A stretch of DNA of 64,000 nucleotides from Acinetobacter sp. HY1485 (GTDB taxonomy: Bacteria > Pseudomonadota > Gammaproteobacteria > Pseudomonadales > Moraxellaceae), in assembly GCF_027568475.1 (NCBI RefSeq), contig NZ_JANKZG010000005.1:124001-188000 (forward strand). Direction: 5' to 3'. This document shows, one piece after another, positions 46,640 through 56,302 of the stretch; position 1 is the first letter of the stretch, and each line of letters opens with the position of its first letter. A model generated the notes under the pieces. The model was not told where the DNA came from, did no database searches, and saw only the letters and a list, made by a program, of their open reading frames with translations. The position numbers were made by a program, and so were the translations under genes.

Positions 46640-46990
46640 CAGATGTAAGTGAATCACTTGAGGATGCGCCTACAATCGCTTGCGGATCACGGTATCTTGC
46701 TACAATACACGTTTTGCAGTCGCAACACCAAGTTTACGCGCTTCACGTGCCCGAGCAGCAGACAATAATCATAAACAGTATAAAATTTTTAATAATCTAT
46801 TACAGGCTTAGACACTGGACTATTATCCGTATGCCCTTTTACAAAAATTCCTAAGTATTTAAAAAAGCTGCTACCTGTAGCTAAGTATTCTTAGATGTAA
46901 GTCATTCATATCTCTAGTCCTACTTCTAAACGATTAAAATCTCGGAAAATAGTTCGCGTATGCGTATTCTTCTGCCAAGACAAACACTTT
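46640..46990 (-). pseudogene. Decayed gene, possibly an OmpA-family lipoprotein
   Basis: This 530-base gap has no intact ORF, but leftward translation in shifting frames gives protein-like pieces in order. KYLGIFVKGHTDNSPVSKPV (about 46856-46790) matches the OmpA-domain GHTDN turn. LSAARAREARKLGVATAKRV (about 46769-46710) matches the LSxxRA helix. ARYRDPQAIVGASSSDSL (about 46704-46645) ends at a stop. The pieces sit at the expected spacing, separated by stops and frameshifts. The OmpA link rests on two short motifs only. Confidence 0.35.
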
Positions 46991-47161
46991 TTTTGATTAG
47001 ATGTAAGCCAAGCGATAAGCTAATTTTTCATTTTTTTGATCGGTTTCTTTCATCTACCTTTTGTAATTGTATCTTTACCGACACAAATACAGCTCCATTT
47101 GCAAACTTGATATTCTTTTTTTCATTATGCAAATGGGATGGACAGGTTATGTCACTTCAAA

Positions 47162-47190
47162 AAAAAAGCCTCCTAATTGGAGGCTTTTTA
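47162..47190 (-). terminator. Terminator after acnB
   Basis: AAAAAGCCTCC-taatt-GGAGGCTTTTT, an 11-bp stem with A and T tracts, 12 bases beyond the acnB stop on the leftward strand. Confidence 0.92.
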
Positions 47191-47201
47191 ATCACAAATA
47201 A

Positions 47202-49841
47202 TTATGTAAGCTGTGCTGCTGCAATTTTTTTAGTATCTATACTTGATGCGGCATGCGTATAGTCTGCCATTTGATCAAAATTTAAATACTTATAAACGTC
47301 TGCACTCATGCTATCAATTTGCGATGCATATTGTGCATACTCTGCTGGCGTTGGTAATTTACCCAAAACAGATGCAACGGCTGCAAGCTCAGCAGAGGCA
47401 AGGTAAACGTTTGCACCTTGACCTAAACGGTTAGGGAAATTACGCGTAGACGTTGAAACTACCGTTGAGTTTGGCGTTACACGCGCTTGGTTACCCATAC
47501 ATAACGAACAACCTGGCATTTCTGTACGAGCCCCTGCACGTCCGTAGGTATTATAAAAACCTTCTTCCATCAGTTGATGCTCATCCATACGGGTTGGCGG
47601 TGCAATCCATAAACGTGTTGCCAAAGAACCACTTGGCACTTGATCAAGCAATTTACCTGCCGCACGGAAATGCCCAATATTGGTCATACAAGAACCAATA
47701 AACACTTCATCAATTTTATTGCCTTGTACCGCAGAAAGTAAACGCGCATCATCAGGGTCATTTGGACAACATAAAATTGGCTCTTTAATTTCACTAAGAT
47801 CAATTTCATACACTTTCGTATATTCAGCGTCCGCATCTGCTTGTAACAAACTCGGATTTTCAAGCCATTTTTCCATGTTTTCAACACGACGTGCCATTGT
47901 ACGTGCATCGCCATAACCTTGCGAAATCATCCACTTTAACATCGTAATGTTTGAACGTAGATACTCAGCAACCTTCTCTTCTGACAGCGTAATTGAACAG
48001 CCTGCTGCCGAACGTTCAGCAGATGCATCTGATAATTCAAATGCTTGCTCAACTGTAAGCGCTGTTTCCATTTCACGAAGGTCAATTTCTAAAATACGAC
48101 CCGAGAAAATATTTTTCTTACCGCGTTTTTCAACTGTTAAATCGCCTTCTTGGATAGCATAGTAAGGAATTGCATGCACAAGATCACGCAATGTGATACC
48201 AGGCTGCATTTTACCTTTAAATTTAACCAATACAGATTCAGGCATATCCAATGGCATTACCCCTGTTGCAGCAGCAAAAGCAACTAGGCCAGAACCCGCT
48301 GGAAAAGAAATACCGATTGGGAAACGAGTATGCGAATCACCACCTGTCCCTACAGTATCAGGCAATAACATACGGTTTAACCATGAATGGATAATTCCAT
48401 CACCCGGACGTAAAGAGACACCACCACGATTCATAATAAAGTCAGGCAATGTATGCTGTGTTTGAACATCAATTGGTTTTGGATAAGCTGCCGTATGGCA
48501 AAATGACTGCATTACTAAATCGGCAGAAAAACCTAAACATGCAAGGTCTTTCAACTCATCACGTGTCATTGGCCCTGTCGTATCTTGAGAACCTACAGTT
48601 GTCATTTTTGGTTCGCAATATGTACCTGGGCGTACACCTTGCCCTTCAGGTAAACCACATGCACGCCCCACCATTTTTTGTGCTTGTGTAAAACCTGTGC
48701 CTGTATCTACAGGTTGTTTTGGCAAACGGAACAATGTTGATGGTTCTAAGCCAAGAGTCTCACGCGCTTTAGAAGTTAAACCACGACCAATAATTAAATT
48801 AATACGTCCACCTGCACGCACTTCATCTAACAATACAGGTGTTTTAAGTTCAGACGTTGCAATTTCTTGATCGTTTTTGTAAGCAGTAACTGTTGCTTGT
48901 TCTTTATTAACTCTAAGAACAACCTCATCACCCATGTTCATATCAGATACATCAATCTCAACAGGGAGTGCACCTGCATCTTCCATGGTATTAAAAAAGA
49001 TTGGAGCAATTTTACTACCTAAACATACGCCACCATCTTTTTTATTTGGAATGAACGGAATATCTTCACCAAAGAACCACAGCACTGAGTTAGTTGCAGA
49101 TTTACGAGATGAACCTGTACCTACCACATCACCCACATAAGCAACATGGTTGCCTTTTGCAAGCAAGTCTTTAATTTGCGTCATTGGACCAACTTCACCC
49201 GGTTTTTCTGGATGAATACCTTCACGCTCATTTTTTAGCATTGCATTGGCATGAAGTGGAATATCAGGACGACTCCACGCATCTTGTGCAGGTGATAAGT
49301 CATCCGTATTGGTTTCGCCTGTTACCTTAAATACAGTAATTTTAATTTCTTCGGGAACATCAGGACGTGATGTAAACCACTCTGCATCTGCCCAAGATTG
49401 TAACACTGCTTTTGCGTTTGAATTTCCTGCTTTCGCTTTTTCTGCCACATCATGAAACGCATCAAACACTAACAATGTTTTTTTAAGTGCTTCACTTGCG
49501 AGTGTGCCAAGCTGAGCATCATCAAGTAAATCTACCAATGGCGCAACATTGTAACCACCAAGCATTGTGCCTAGTAAAAATACAGCACGTTCTTTACTAA
49601 TAAGTGACGAAGTTGCCTCACCTTTGGTTAGTGCTGCTAAAAAAGCTGCTTTTACATAGGCTGCTTGGTCAACACCCGCGGGTACACGGTTTTCAATTAA
49701 ATGAACTAAAAATTCTTCTTCACCTTGTGGTGGATTTTTTAATAATTCAACAAGAGCAGCTGTTTGGGCTTCATCTAATGGTTGTGGTGGGATTCCAAGT
49801 GCGGCACGTTCAGCGACGTGTTGGCGGTAAGCTTCTAGCAC
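47202..49841 (-). CDS. acnB: Bifunctional aconitate hydratase 2 / 2-methylisocitrate dehydratase
   Basis: TCA-cycle aconitase B (879 residues), interconverting citrate and isocitrate at a 4Fe-4S cluster. An N-terminal HEAT-like domain (MLEAYRQHVAERAALGIPPQ) marks the B type. The swivel domain follows, and cluster cysteines are in MTNIGHFRAAGKL/GCSLCMGNQARV plus an upstream SFCHTAAY. The start is GTG (49839-49841) with GAGGA nine bases upstream. Monocistronic. Confidence 0.97.
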   Translation of the reverse strand: MLEAYRQHVAERAALGIPPQPLDEAQTAALVELLKNPPQGEEEFLVHLIENRVPAGVDQAAYVKAAFLAALTKGEATSSLISKERAVFLLGTMLGGYNVAPLVDLLDDAQLGTLASEALKKTLLVFDAFHDVAEKAKAGNSNAKAVLQSWADAEWFTSRPDVPEEIKITVFKVTGETNTDDLSPAQDAWSRPDIPLHANAMLKNEREGIHPEKPGEVGPMTQIKDLLAKGNHVAYVGDVVGTGSSRKSATNSVLWFFGEDIPFIPNKKDGGVCLGSKIAPIFFNTMEDAGALPVEIDVSDMNMGDEVVLRVNKEQATVTAYKNDQEIATSELKTPVLLDEVRAGGRINLIIGRGLTSKARETLGLEPSTLFRLPKQPVDTGTGFTQAQKMVGRACGLPEGQGVRPGTYCEPKMTTVGSQDTTGPMTRDELKDLACLGFSADLVMQSFCHTAAYPKPIDVQTQHTLPDFIMNRGGVSLRPGDGIIHSWLNRMLLPDTVGTGGDSHTRFPIGISFPAGSGLVAFAAATGVMPLDMPESVLVKFKGKMQPGITLRDLVHAIPYYAIQEGDLTVEKRGKKNIFSGRILEIDLREMETALTVEQAFELSDASAERSAAGCSITLSEEKVAEYLRSNITMLKWMISQGYGDARTMARRVENMEKWLENPSLLQADADAEYTKVYEIDLSEIKEPILCCPNDPDDARLLSAVQGNKIDEVFIGSCMTNIGHFRAAGKLLDQVPSGSLATRLWIAPPTRMDEHQLMEEGFYNTYGRAGARTEMPGCSLCMGNQARVTPNSTVVSTSTRNFPNRLGQGANVYLASAELAAVASVLGKLPTPAEYAQYASQIDSMSADVYKYLNFDQMADYTHAASSIDTKKIAAAQLT

Positions 49842-49946
49842 GATATTTTCCTCTTTTTAATCCTTTATACAGCTTGTTATAAAATTCTACTAAACTTTAT
49901 GCGTGCGGTTAAGAGAACTTCTGTGATACTCAGTATTTCTTAAATA

Positions 49947-49973
49947 AATAAAGCGGTCAAATGCCACTTTATT
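49947..49973 (-). terminator. Probable terminator of the 108-aa lipoprotein gene
   Basis: AATAAAG-c-GG ... CC-a-CTTTATT, an imperfect stem overlapping the stop codon. A T-rich tail follows on the leftward strand. Confidence 0.4.
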
Positions 49974-50295
49974 GTTTTAAACAACTTTCGTAACGATTTT
50001 TAATAAAATCATTCATTGCTTTTTCTTTATCATTCATTTGTTCATATAGTGGTACTTTATATGCCTCTTCAATCAAAGAGACAACATACTGTTGGGCTTT
50101 TGGTTCTTGTAATTTTTTAGCGTGCTCAAGGGCTTTTTCTTTTTCAATCCCTTGTTGGCGATCTGTCATAATATTAAAAGATGCACTTGGAATACTTTTA
50201 CAAAAACTTTGCCATGCTTCTTGTGGTGTCACAGGCTTTTGCTCACCACATCCAACCAACACCAGACCACTCAATAAAAGTACGATAAGTTTCAT
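49969..50295 (-). CDS. Small lipoprotein, hypothetical (108 aa)
   Basis: Lipoprotein signal peptide with lipobox LVGC (Cys16; MKLIVLLLSGLVLVGCGEQ). The mature part is helical and charged (MTDRQQGIEKEKALEHAKKL), with cysteines in QSFCKSI and near the end (YESCLKQ). No family recognised. Monocistronic, upstream of acnB on the same strand. Confidence 0.65.
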   Translation of the reverse strand: MKLIVLLLSGLVLVGCGEQKPVTPQEAWQSFCKSIPSASFNIMTDRQQGIEKEKALEHAKKLQEPKAQQYVVSLIEEAYKVPLYEQMNDKEKAMNDFIKNRYESCLKQ

Positions 50296-50358
50296 GTATT
50301 ACTCCAAAATATCATTCATTTTAACGAGATCATCTTCAGGTGGGTAGTCATTTGGCAT

Positions 50359-50395
50359 AAAAAAATCGCTCACGATTAAGTGAACGATTTTTTTA
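50359..50395 (-). terminator. Terminator after the second cold-shock gene
   Basis: AAAAATCGcTCAC-gattaa-GTGAaCGATTTTT, a 12-bp stem with one mismatch, flanked by A/T tracts, 18 bases past the stop. Confidence 0.88.
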
Positions 50396-50412
50396 TCAGC
50401 TTCAAGCTTAAA

Positions 50413-50622
50413 TTAAAGAGGACGAATCTCTTCAGCTTGTAAACCTTTTTGACCTTGAGTCATGATGAACTGTACACGTTGACCTTCAGCTAAAGTTTTG
50501 AAACCGTCGCTTTTGATTTGTTTAAAGTGTGCAAATACGTCTTGACCGTTTTCTGCTTGAATGAAACCAAAACCTTTTGTATCGTTAAACCATTTAACAA
50601 CACCAGTAGTAACGTTAGACAT
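50413..50622 (-). CDS. Cold-shock domain protein (CspA family), second copy
   Basis: 69 residues: [23 protein letters not shown]-1 [10 protein letters not shown]-2 VFAHF, and end LQAEEIRPL. The open frame extends upstream to 50748, but AGGA eight bases before ATG 50622 and the family length set the start. A TATAAT at 50707-50712 on the leftward strand gives a leader of about 80 bases. Paralogue of the gene at 44532. Confidence 0.95.
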   Translation of the reverse strand: MSNVTTGVVKWFNDTKGFGFIQAENGQDVFAHFKQIKSDGFKTLAEGQRVQFIMTQGQKGLQAEEIRPL

Positions 50623-50817
50623 GAATATAATCCTATCATTTCTAAATTTATCAAAATCGACTGGAAAAAAGGAGATGAAACTTAAAATCTGGCACTTCGA
50701 AGCATTATTATAATAAAACAACGGAATAAAAGACTTACTGCTACACAACTGTTTTTCTAGTTAAGATGCACTATACAGGAGTTTCATAACTAAACAATCT
50801 TTATTTTCAAAAAATAG

Positions 50818-51030
50818 TTAAAAATAGACCAACTCTTTTAATTTAAACCATTTATTTTTGATCCAAAGTACTTTATTGATGGATATTTCATCAAGTGCCT
50901 TCCAATACTCAAATGGAAAAAATTCGCCTGTATCACTAAATAGCCAAAAAAACTGATGTGGATGTTCGTAAACTTTTTTAATTGTAAGATCACGACCAAA
51001 CTGATCAACTAAAGTGAGTTGTGCAACCAT
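50818..51030 (-). CDS. Hypothetical protein (70 aa)
   Basis: A small soluble protein rich in aromatics (FFWLFSDTGEFFPFEYWKAL). AGGAG is seven bases before a GTG (51033) and ten before the ATG at 51030, so either may start it. No family recognised. A stretch of about 80 bases separates it from the divergent kptA pseudogene. Confidence 0.55.
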   Translation of the reverse strand: MVAQLTLVDQFGRDLTIKKVYEHPHQFFWLFSDTGEFFPFEYWKALDEISINKVLWIKNKWFKLKELVYF

Positions 51031-51128
51031 CACTTAGAATCTCCTACATTAAAGTTGAATATATAACATAGGGAGGTTCAGTAGTAACTTCAACTTGTCG
51101 TTACATAAAGATGATATACTTTACTAGT

Positions 51129-51634
51129 ATGAACGAAAGAATTATCAGTAAACACTTAAGCTACATCTTAAGACATCATCGGCAAAGTATACAGTTGAAA
51201 TTAGATGCTCAAGGTTGGGCAGATAAACTCCTCATCTGATATCAAGCTAAACCGTAAAAAGCTTGAATACATTATTCGTACAAACGATAAAAAACGTTTT
51301 CAAATTTCAGAAGATGGGCTAAAAATCAAAGCAGTTCAAAGACATTCTACGCCTCAAGTCGATATTTCATTTAAAGCAACAATACAACCTGACGTTCTTT
51401 ATCACGGAACAGCAGAACGATTTTTAGGTTCTATTTTAGATCGAGGGTTATTAAGGCAGAATAGGCAATATGTACACTGAACAGTATGACACAGCGTATA
51501 CCGTTGGTAAACGTTATGGTAAACCACATATTTTTAAAGTAGATGCCAAGCTTATGCACCAAGAGGGTTTTAAATTTTTACAAGCCGAAAATGGTGTGTG
51601 GCTGATTAAGCATGTACCACCAATTTTTTTATAG
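51129..51634 (+). pseudogene. kptA: RNA 2'-phosphotransferase KptA, broken by two frameshifts
   Basis: Three frames together give a KptA/Tpt1 homologue. Frame 1 (51129-51230) is MNERIISKHLSYILRHHRQS through GWAD. Frame 2 (about 51215-51480) is INSSSDIKLNRKKLEYIIRT to VLYHGTAERF and RQNRQYVH. Frame 3 (about 51492-51634) is YDTAYTVGKRYGKPHIFKVD to ENGVWLIKHVPP. The first break seems to be a deletion of about 20 bases (the DELIEK-type helix is missing), the second a loss of a few bases. The NAD-binding and catalytic residues (H-R-H, HGT, R) are split over the fragments. It is unlikely to be functional. Confidence 0.88.
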
Positions 51635-51802
51635 ATTACGTTTTACTATCCTCCTCTCACGCTTAAGCTTTTAATTTAAAATTAAGGCTTTAAAGCATTT
51701 AATTTTTAGATTTTCTTTCTAGTTAAATTAGGTCAAGAAAATTTCAATCTTTTATAAAAAAAACCGTGTATCAAGGCTTTGTCTATGACCTGTGGTTAGA
51801 TA

Positions 51803-51836
51803 AGACATTTTGACCGAAATATGAGTCAAAATGTCT
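51803..51836 (-). terminator. 12-bp inverted repeat after tamB
   Basis: AGACATTTTGAC-(10)-GTCAAAATGTCT, a perfect 12-bp stem, 13 bases beyond the tamB stop. The T tract after it is poor, so it may stabilise or weakly terminate the tamAB mRNA. Confidence 0.55.
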
Positions 51837-51848
51837 CATGACAATCGG

Positions 51849-54800
51849 CTAAAATCGCCAGTTGTAAAACACATCTACAGCACGCTCGACGGATTGGCTT
51901 GCCTCTAAATACAAACGTTTATTCATTTGATAACGTAACGTCAGTTTATTTACAGGCGTAAATACACCTACCCCATAACGTAAATATAGATCAGGCGTAA
52001 TATAACCTGTCACACTCACTTGCGTGTCATCGCCTGTTCCTTGTGCATCTAAAGCCAAACCATTTAAGCCAAATGTACGACCTAGCTGATTAGTAAAGGC
52101 ACGCGTACCACCCAAGCCTAAACTTAAGCCTGCAGCAGCAAGTGTATTATTCACATCCGACTTAAAGCCTTCTGTTTGGCTCAAACTACTACTGCCTTCA
52201 TTAATACGACCTGTTAACAGGGCATTTAGGGCTTCTTGTTCAGATAATCCACCATCATTATAAATTTGAATTTGTGGAGATGATGCTGTACCAACGACAC
52301 GCACGCCAACCAAGGTACTTGAAATCTTTTTATTGGTGTCAATATCAAGCGTTGGATTTGCCAATGCTCCATCGAAACGTGCAATTGCACGATTAAGATC
52401 TAAACTTTGTCCATATGCCTCAATTTTAACTTTTTGACTTACTCCAATTGCACCATTTGCACTCATTGCAGTTTCCAAACCACGTTGAGATAGATACAAA
52501 CGTCCTGTTAAAGGAATACGACTATTAAAGCCTTGGAATAAAACCTTTTTACCTAATTGTAAGTCAATATCTGCATTAATATTCCAAGGTTTTGCCGCTC
52601 TTAGAATCGCAAGCGGATCATCCCCTGTATGCACTATACGCACATCAGGCGATAACGCCACCACATTCGGGCTTGTTTCAGGCATATTAATAATGGCACG
52701 AGGAATTTCGATATTTCCTTTTACACTTACACGGCGTTGCATTGGTAATACATCCACATTCATTTGTGTATTCACCACAGCAGTCACCAACGGCGCCTGT
52801 CTAATGAGTAGCTCATCACCTTGTAGTTTTAACTGAATACGTGGCTCACCACCCCATGATGCCGTACCATCAATTTTACCCTTACCTTGTCCACTGTTAA
52901 AAATACCCATCAGTGTCGCTTGGTCTTGGCGAATTGCGGTATACATCTGAATGTTAGTTAAATTAACAGGCAACGAAATCATACTGATTGCGCCATCTTT
53001 TAAGCGCAAATCACCCGTCATCAGCGGTTTACTTACTGTCCCGTTAATTTTCCCTGCAAAATCTAACGTACCACTAATGTTACGCACACCTTGAATAAAC
53101 GGCTTTAAAAACTGTAAATTCACTTGTGAAAATGCTACATCGCCTTTCATTGGTAATGCGTCATTGTATGGATTAATTGTCACATTGGCATAACCTGTAC
53201 CAATACTTGCTGTTTTAAGATCAGTACGGATTTGCAAACCATCTGCCACACTTTTTGCCATCAAACTAATTTGTTCATAGCTTGTGGTCGTAGATGGATC
53301 ATCGGGATCATCTGATGCAATGCCGATTTTACCATTTTGTGTAATCAGCTTTGCATCAATATTCGGTTTTTGCCCTTGCGCCCACGATGCTTTTGCATAG
53401 CCATTTAACTGACCTGTAATTGCAAAACCTTCAGGTATAAAGGCCGCAAAATCATTTAAGTTAAGATTATTTGCTAAAAATGAGACATCGCCCTTTGTTG
53501 GACTCACTTGAATTGGCTTATCAAAACATAAACGACTTTGATTACTTGCCCAACAGTGTTCGCCCACATAGAGCGACTTATCTTTTGTACGATAAATCAC
53601 ATTGGCATTTTGTTGTTGATTCAGTACTGCACGTACAGAGTCAAACGTTCCTTTTTGGATTTGTCCAACCCAATCATTTTGTGGGTTAAAACCACCTGCC
53701 AATTGCACATAAAATTTAGATGAGTTATTCCACCCCTGCAATGCGACTAAGTGCGCATTACGTGTACCCGATACACGTACAGCACCATACTGTATTTGAC
53801 GGTTACCACTACGCAGATTATTGATCTCTGCTTTTAACATGGTTGGTGTTGTTTCAGAGGTTGGCAATTCACCCTGAATACGCATTTTTTCAATACTTAC
53901 CGTATTATTATAACCAAAGCCATCTACTGCTAAATTGGCAGTGGCTTTAATTTTTGGTTGTGTTTGTAAGTTTACATAACCATATACACGCCCACGTAAG
54001 CCTGCATATAAATTATATAACGAGGGTGCATTTACCTTAACATTCAGATTTTGTGCATTACCTGTGGCTTGAATTTGATTACCTGCATACGCCAAAAACA
54101 AATTATTGGCATCAAATTGTTGTGGCACAAAAGTATTGCCTTGTGCTTTTAAACTTAACGCTAAATTACCTGTACCACGTAATGTATGATTATTAATCAC
54201 ACCTGCAAGATTTAAGTTATTAATATTTATTTTTTTAGCATGATCTGCCCAAAGCCCTGTCGACTTAACAACACCCGACACTTCACCTTTTACACTTGAC
54301 GTAAAGTATTGCGGTTTAAAACGCACAAGTGACGCATTTACATTCCAATCAATTCCATTTTTTAAGTTAATTACACCATCAGCAAGAATTTTACCTGCAA
54401 CCCCTTCGTGTCTAAATTCAGAAATTTTGACACTATCAGGTGTACCTGCCACTTTAATTTTAAGTAGCCCGTTACCGTTTTTAAATTGGCTTGACGTTAA
54501 TCCGCCGTCATACACCACGCCGTAACCTTTTAAGCCACCTTCTTTTTTAAGTAAAATTGAGGCAGTCGAGTCACCTGTTAAATGCACTGTTTCATTTTGT
54601 TGAGCAAGGCGTCCTGTTAAATCAATGCCTTTTAGCGCAATAATTTGTTTATCAGGTTCTGCATAGCCATTGGCTTTAACATGACCATTAATTAAATCAA
54701 CAGGTGCGGCAGTGGCAAGGGTTTGTGGGTTAAAGTTTTTCGCTGTTAAATCGGCATCCCATTTCAGTTGGCGCTTTTGGGTTGGCAAATACACCATTGC

Positions 54801-56300
54801 ATGCCCATTTAAACCACCTTGTGGGGTAATATATTTAAAATCGGGAATGTTTAAATCGTTATCTTTAATATTAAGCTGAGCAATATACTGCCCTGTTGGC
54901 AATGTCCCTTGTTCGTGCTGTTGAATTTGGGTATTTACTTTAATATCTTGCTGATTATCTTTTAGTGTAATATCTGCTTGACCTGTTGGACTATTTAACC
55001 AACCAATATATGGCATTGCACGGTTCATATTTTGCCATGCAACATTCATCACTAACGGTTTATTCGTTTGATTTAACTTAAACTTCCAACTTTCGTACTT
55101 ATCAAAATCTAAAGATGCCTCTAAATGTGTGCCTTTATCTAAATTGCCTGTTACGCCAAATTTACCTGTTAAATCTTTGGGTAGAAATTCACGTACCATT
55201 TCAGGTGTTTGGTCTGCTTTTAGATGGTTAAGTCGCCCTTGTGCTTCCCAACGCAAGGCTTTTTCCCAATTTAAGATACCTTGTAAATTAAGATCACCAT
55301 CTAATAAATGCCCTGTAAACTGTTTAATCTGTAATTCATGTGCATAGTCTACATACAGTTCAGACTGATAGTTTCCATATGGAACATCTTTACCTTTAAG
55401 GTCTGTTCTTAAATTCACATGCATATCTGAGGCAGAGCCATTTAAATATGCTGTGCCTTGTTGTACAAAAAGCTCTTGCTCTTGTGCAAATGGTAAATGA
55501 TAGTTTTTAAAATTCACCTGACCACGCATCGGTACATTATCGCGTACGGGGTGCATAATCACACGCCCTGTAACTAAGTCAGGCGTATGTGTAGCAAAAC
55601 CACCTGTAAGGGTATCTAAACTACCAGTTGCAACTAAAGTAATATCTTGAACATTAATACTGTGTAATGCAGGAATATTTACTTTTGCTGTTGCATTAAG
55701 TGGATATTTGTTTTGTGAAAAATCAATCTGACCTTTAGCTTGTTTAACAAGCACATAATCCATAATATTTAAACGAGCATCTTTAAATGACAACTTCGTC
55801 CCTTGCCACAGTGCATCTTTTAAATAAATTTGATTAAAATCAACTGATGATGTCTGTGTTTTTAAAATAAGTTTATCTAAATTTGCCTCATCAATTCGCA
55901 ATGTCACAGGCATTTTAATATCGCTAAACTCAAACGGCGTATTGCTTGATGGTTTTTTATTTATAATTTCAAGTTGTTGAATATCTGCACGATGTAAATG
56001 AACTTCTTTATTTAAAATAGCACGCCAGCCAAGAACCACATCAGCATGCTTTAATTTCACTTCAAGATCATCTAAATTAATATCAATGTCGCTTAAAATA
56101 ATTCCACGCAACAAACTACCACCTTCATAATGGTAACGAATCATTTTTTGACTTTCTAACACACGACCAAGTAAGAACTTACTGCCTTTGTCGGTTGAGA
56201 ACATGGCAACCAATGCCCCAACAAATACAATTAAAATCAATAAGCTCCAAACAATGAGACGTTTCCATAATTTTTTTTGTGTAGCCATTGTGTGCCCCAA
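51849..56300 (-). CDS. tamB: Translocation and assembly module inner-membrane component TamB
   Basis: Very long AsmA-like protein (1483 residues; 1259 in E. coli) spanning the periplasm as a hydrophobic groove. It works with TamA, probably carrying phospholipid to the outer membrane or helping barrel assembly. One N-terminal transmembrane helix at residues 14-34 (RLIVWSLLILIVFVGALVAM) anchors it. Repetitive beta strands fill the middle. The conserved TamB/DUF490 C-terminal domain (about 1150-1483) includes ALNALLTGRINEG and ends SVERAVDVFYNWRF, the TamA-contacting end. It starts two bases after the tamA stop. Confidence 0.95.
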   Translation of the reverse strand: MGHTMATQKKLWKRLIVWSLLILIVFVGALVAMFSTDKGSKFLLGRVLESQKMIRYHYEGGSLLRGIILSDIDINLDDLEVKLKHADVVLGWRAILNKEVHLHRADIQQLEIINKKPSSNTPFEFSDIKMPVTLRIDEANLDKLILKTQTSSVDFNQIYLKDALWQGTKLSFKDARLNIMDYVLVKQAKGQIDFSQNKYPLNATAKVNIPALHSINVQDITLVATGSLDTLTGGFATHTPDLVTGRVIMHPVRDNVPMRGQVNFKNYHLPFAQEQELFVQQGTAYLNGSASDMHVNLRTDLKGKDVPYGNYQSELYVDYAHELQIKQFTGHLLDGDLNLQGILNWEKALRWEAQGRLNHLKADQTPEMVREFLPKDLTGKFGVTGNLDKGTHLEASLDFDKYESWKFKLNQTNKPLVMNVAWQNMNRAMPYIGWLNSPTGQADITLKDNQQDIKVNTQIQQHEQGTLPTGQYIAQLNIKDNDLNIPDFKYITPQGGLNGHAMVYLPTQKRQLKWDADLTAKNFNPQTLATAAPVDLINGHVKANGYAEPDKQIIALKGIDLTGRLAQQNETVHLTGDSTASILLKKEGGLKGYGVVYDGGLTSSQFKNGNGLLKIKVAGTPDSVKISEFRHEGVAGKILADGVINLKNGIDWNVNASLVRFKPQYFTSSVKGEVSGVVKSTGLWADHAKKININNLNLAGVINNHTLRGTGNLALSLKAQGNTFVPQQFDANNLFLAYAGNQIQATGNAQNLNVKVNAPSLYNLYAGLRGRVYGYVNLQTQPKIKATANLAVDGFGYNNTVSIEKMRIQGELPTSETTPTMLKAEINNLRSGNRQIQYGAVRVSGTRNAHLVALQGWNNSSKFYVQLAGGFNPQNDWVGQIQKGTFDSVRAVLNQQQNANVIYRTKDKSLYVGEHCWASNQSRLCFDKPIQVSPTKGDVSFLANNLNLNDFAAFIPEGFAITGQLNGYAKASWAQGQKPNIDAKLITQNGKIGIASDDPDDPSTTTSYEQISLMAKSVADGLQIRTDLKTASIGTGYANVTINPYNDALPMKGDVAFSQVNLQFLKPFIQGVRNISGTLDFAGKINGTVSKPLMTGDLRLKDGAISMISLPVNLTNIQMYTAIRQDQATLMGIFNSGQGKGKIDGTASWGGEPRIQLKLQGDELLIRQAPLVTAVVNTQMNVDVLPMQRRVSVKGNIEIPRAIINMPETSPNVVALSPDVRIVHTGDDPLAILRAAKPWNINADIDLQLGKKVLFQGFNSRIPLTGRLYLSQRGLETAMSANGAIGVSQKVKIEAYGQSLDLNRAIARFDGALANPTLDIDTNKKISSTLVGVRVVGTASSPQIQIYNDGGLSEQEALNALLTGRINEGSSSLSQTEGFKSDVNNTLAAAGLSLGLGGTRAFTNQLGRTFGLNGLALDAQGTGDDTQVSVTGYITPDLYLRYGVGVFTPVNKLTLRYQMNKRLYLEASQSVERAVDVFYNWRF

Positions 56301-56302
56301 AA

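Noticed and set aside
46960-47262. Rightward 100-codon ORF next to acnB
   Set aside because: It runs across the acnB terminator and into the acnB 3' end in antisense. Composition is not protein-like and there is no ribosome site.
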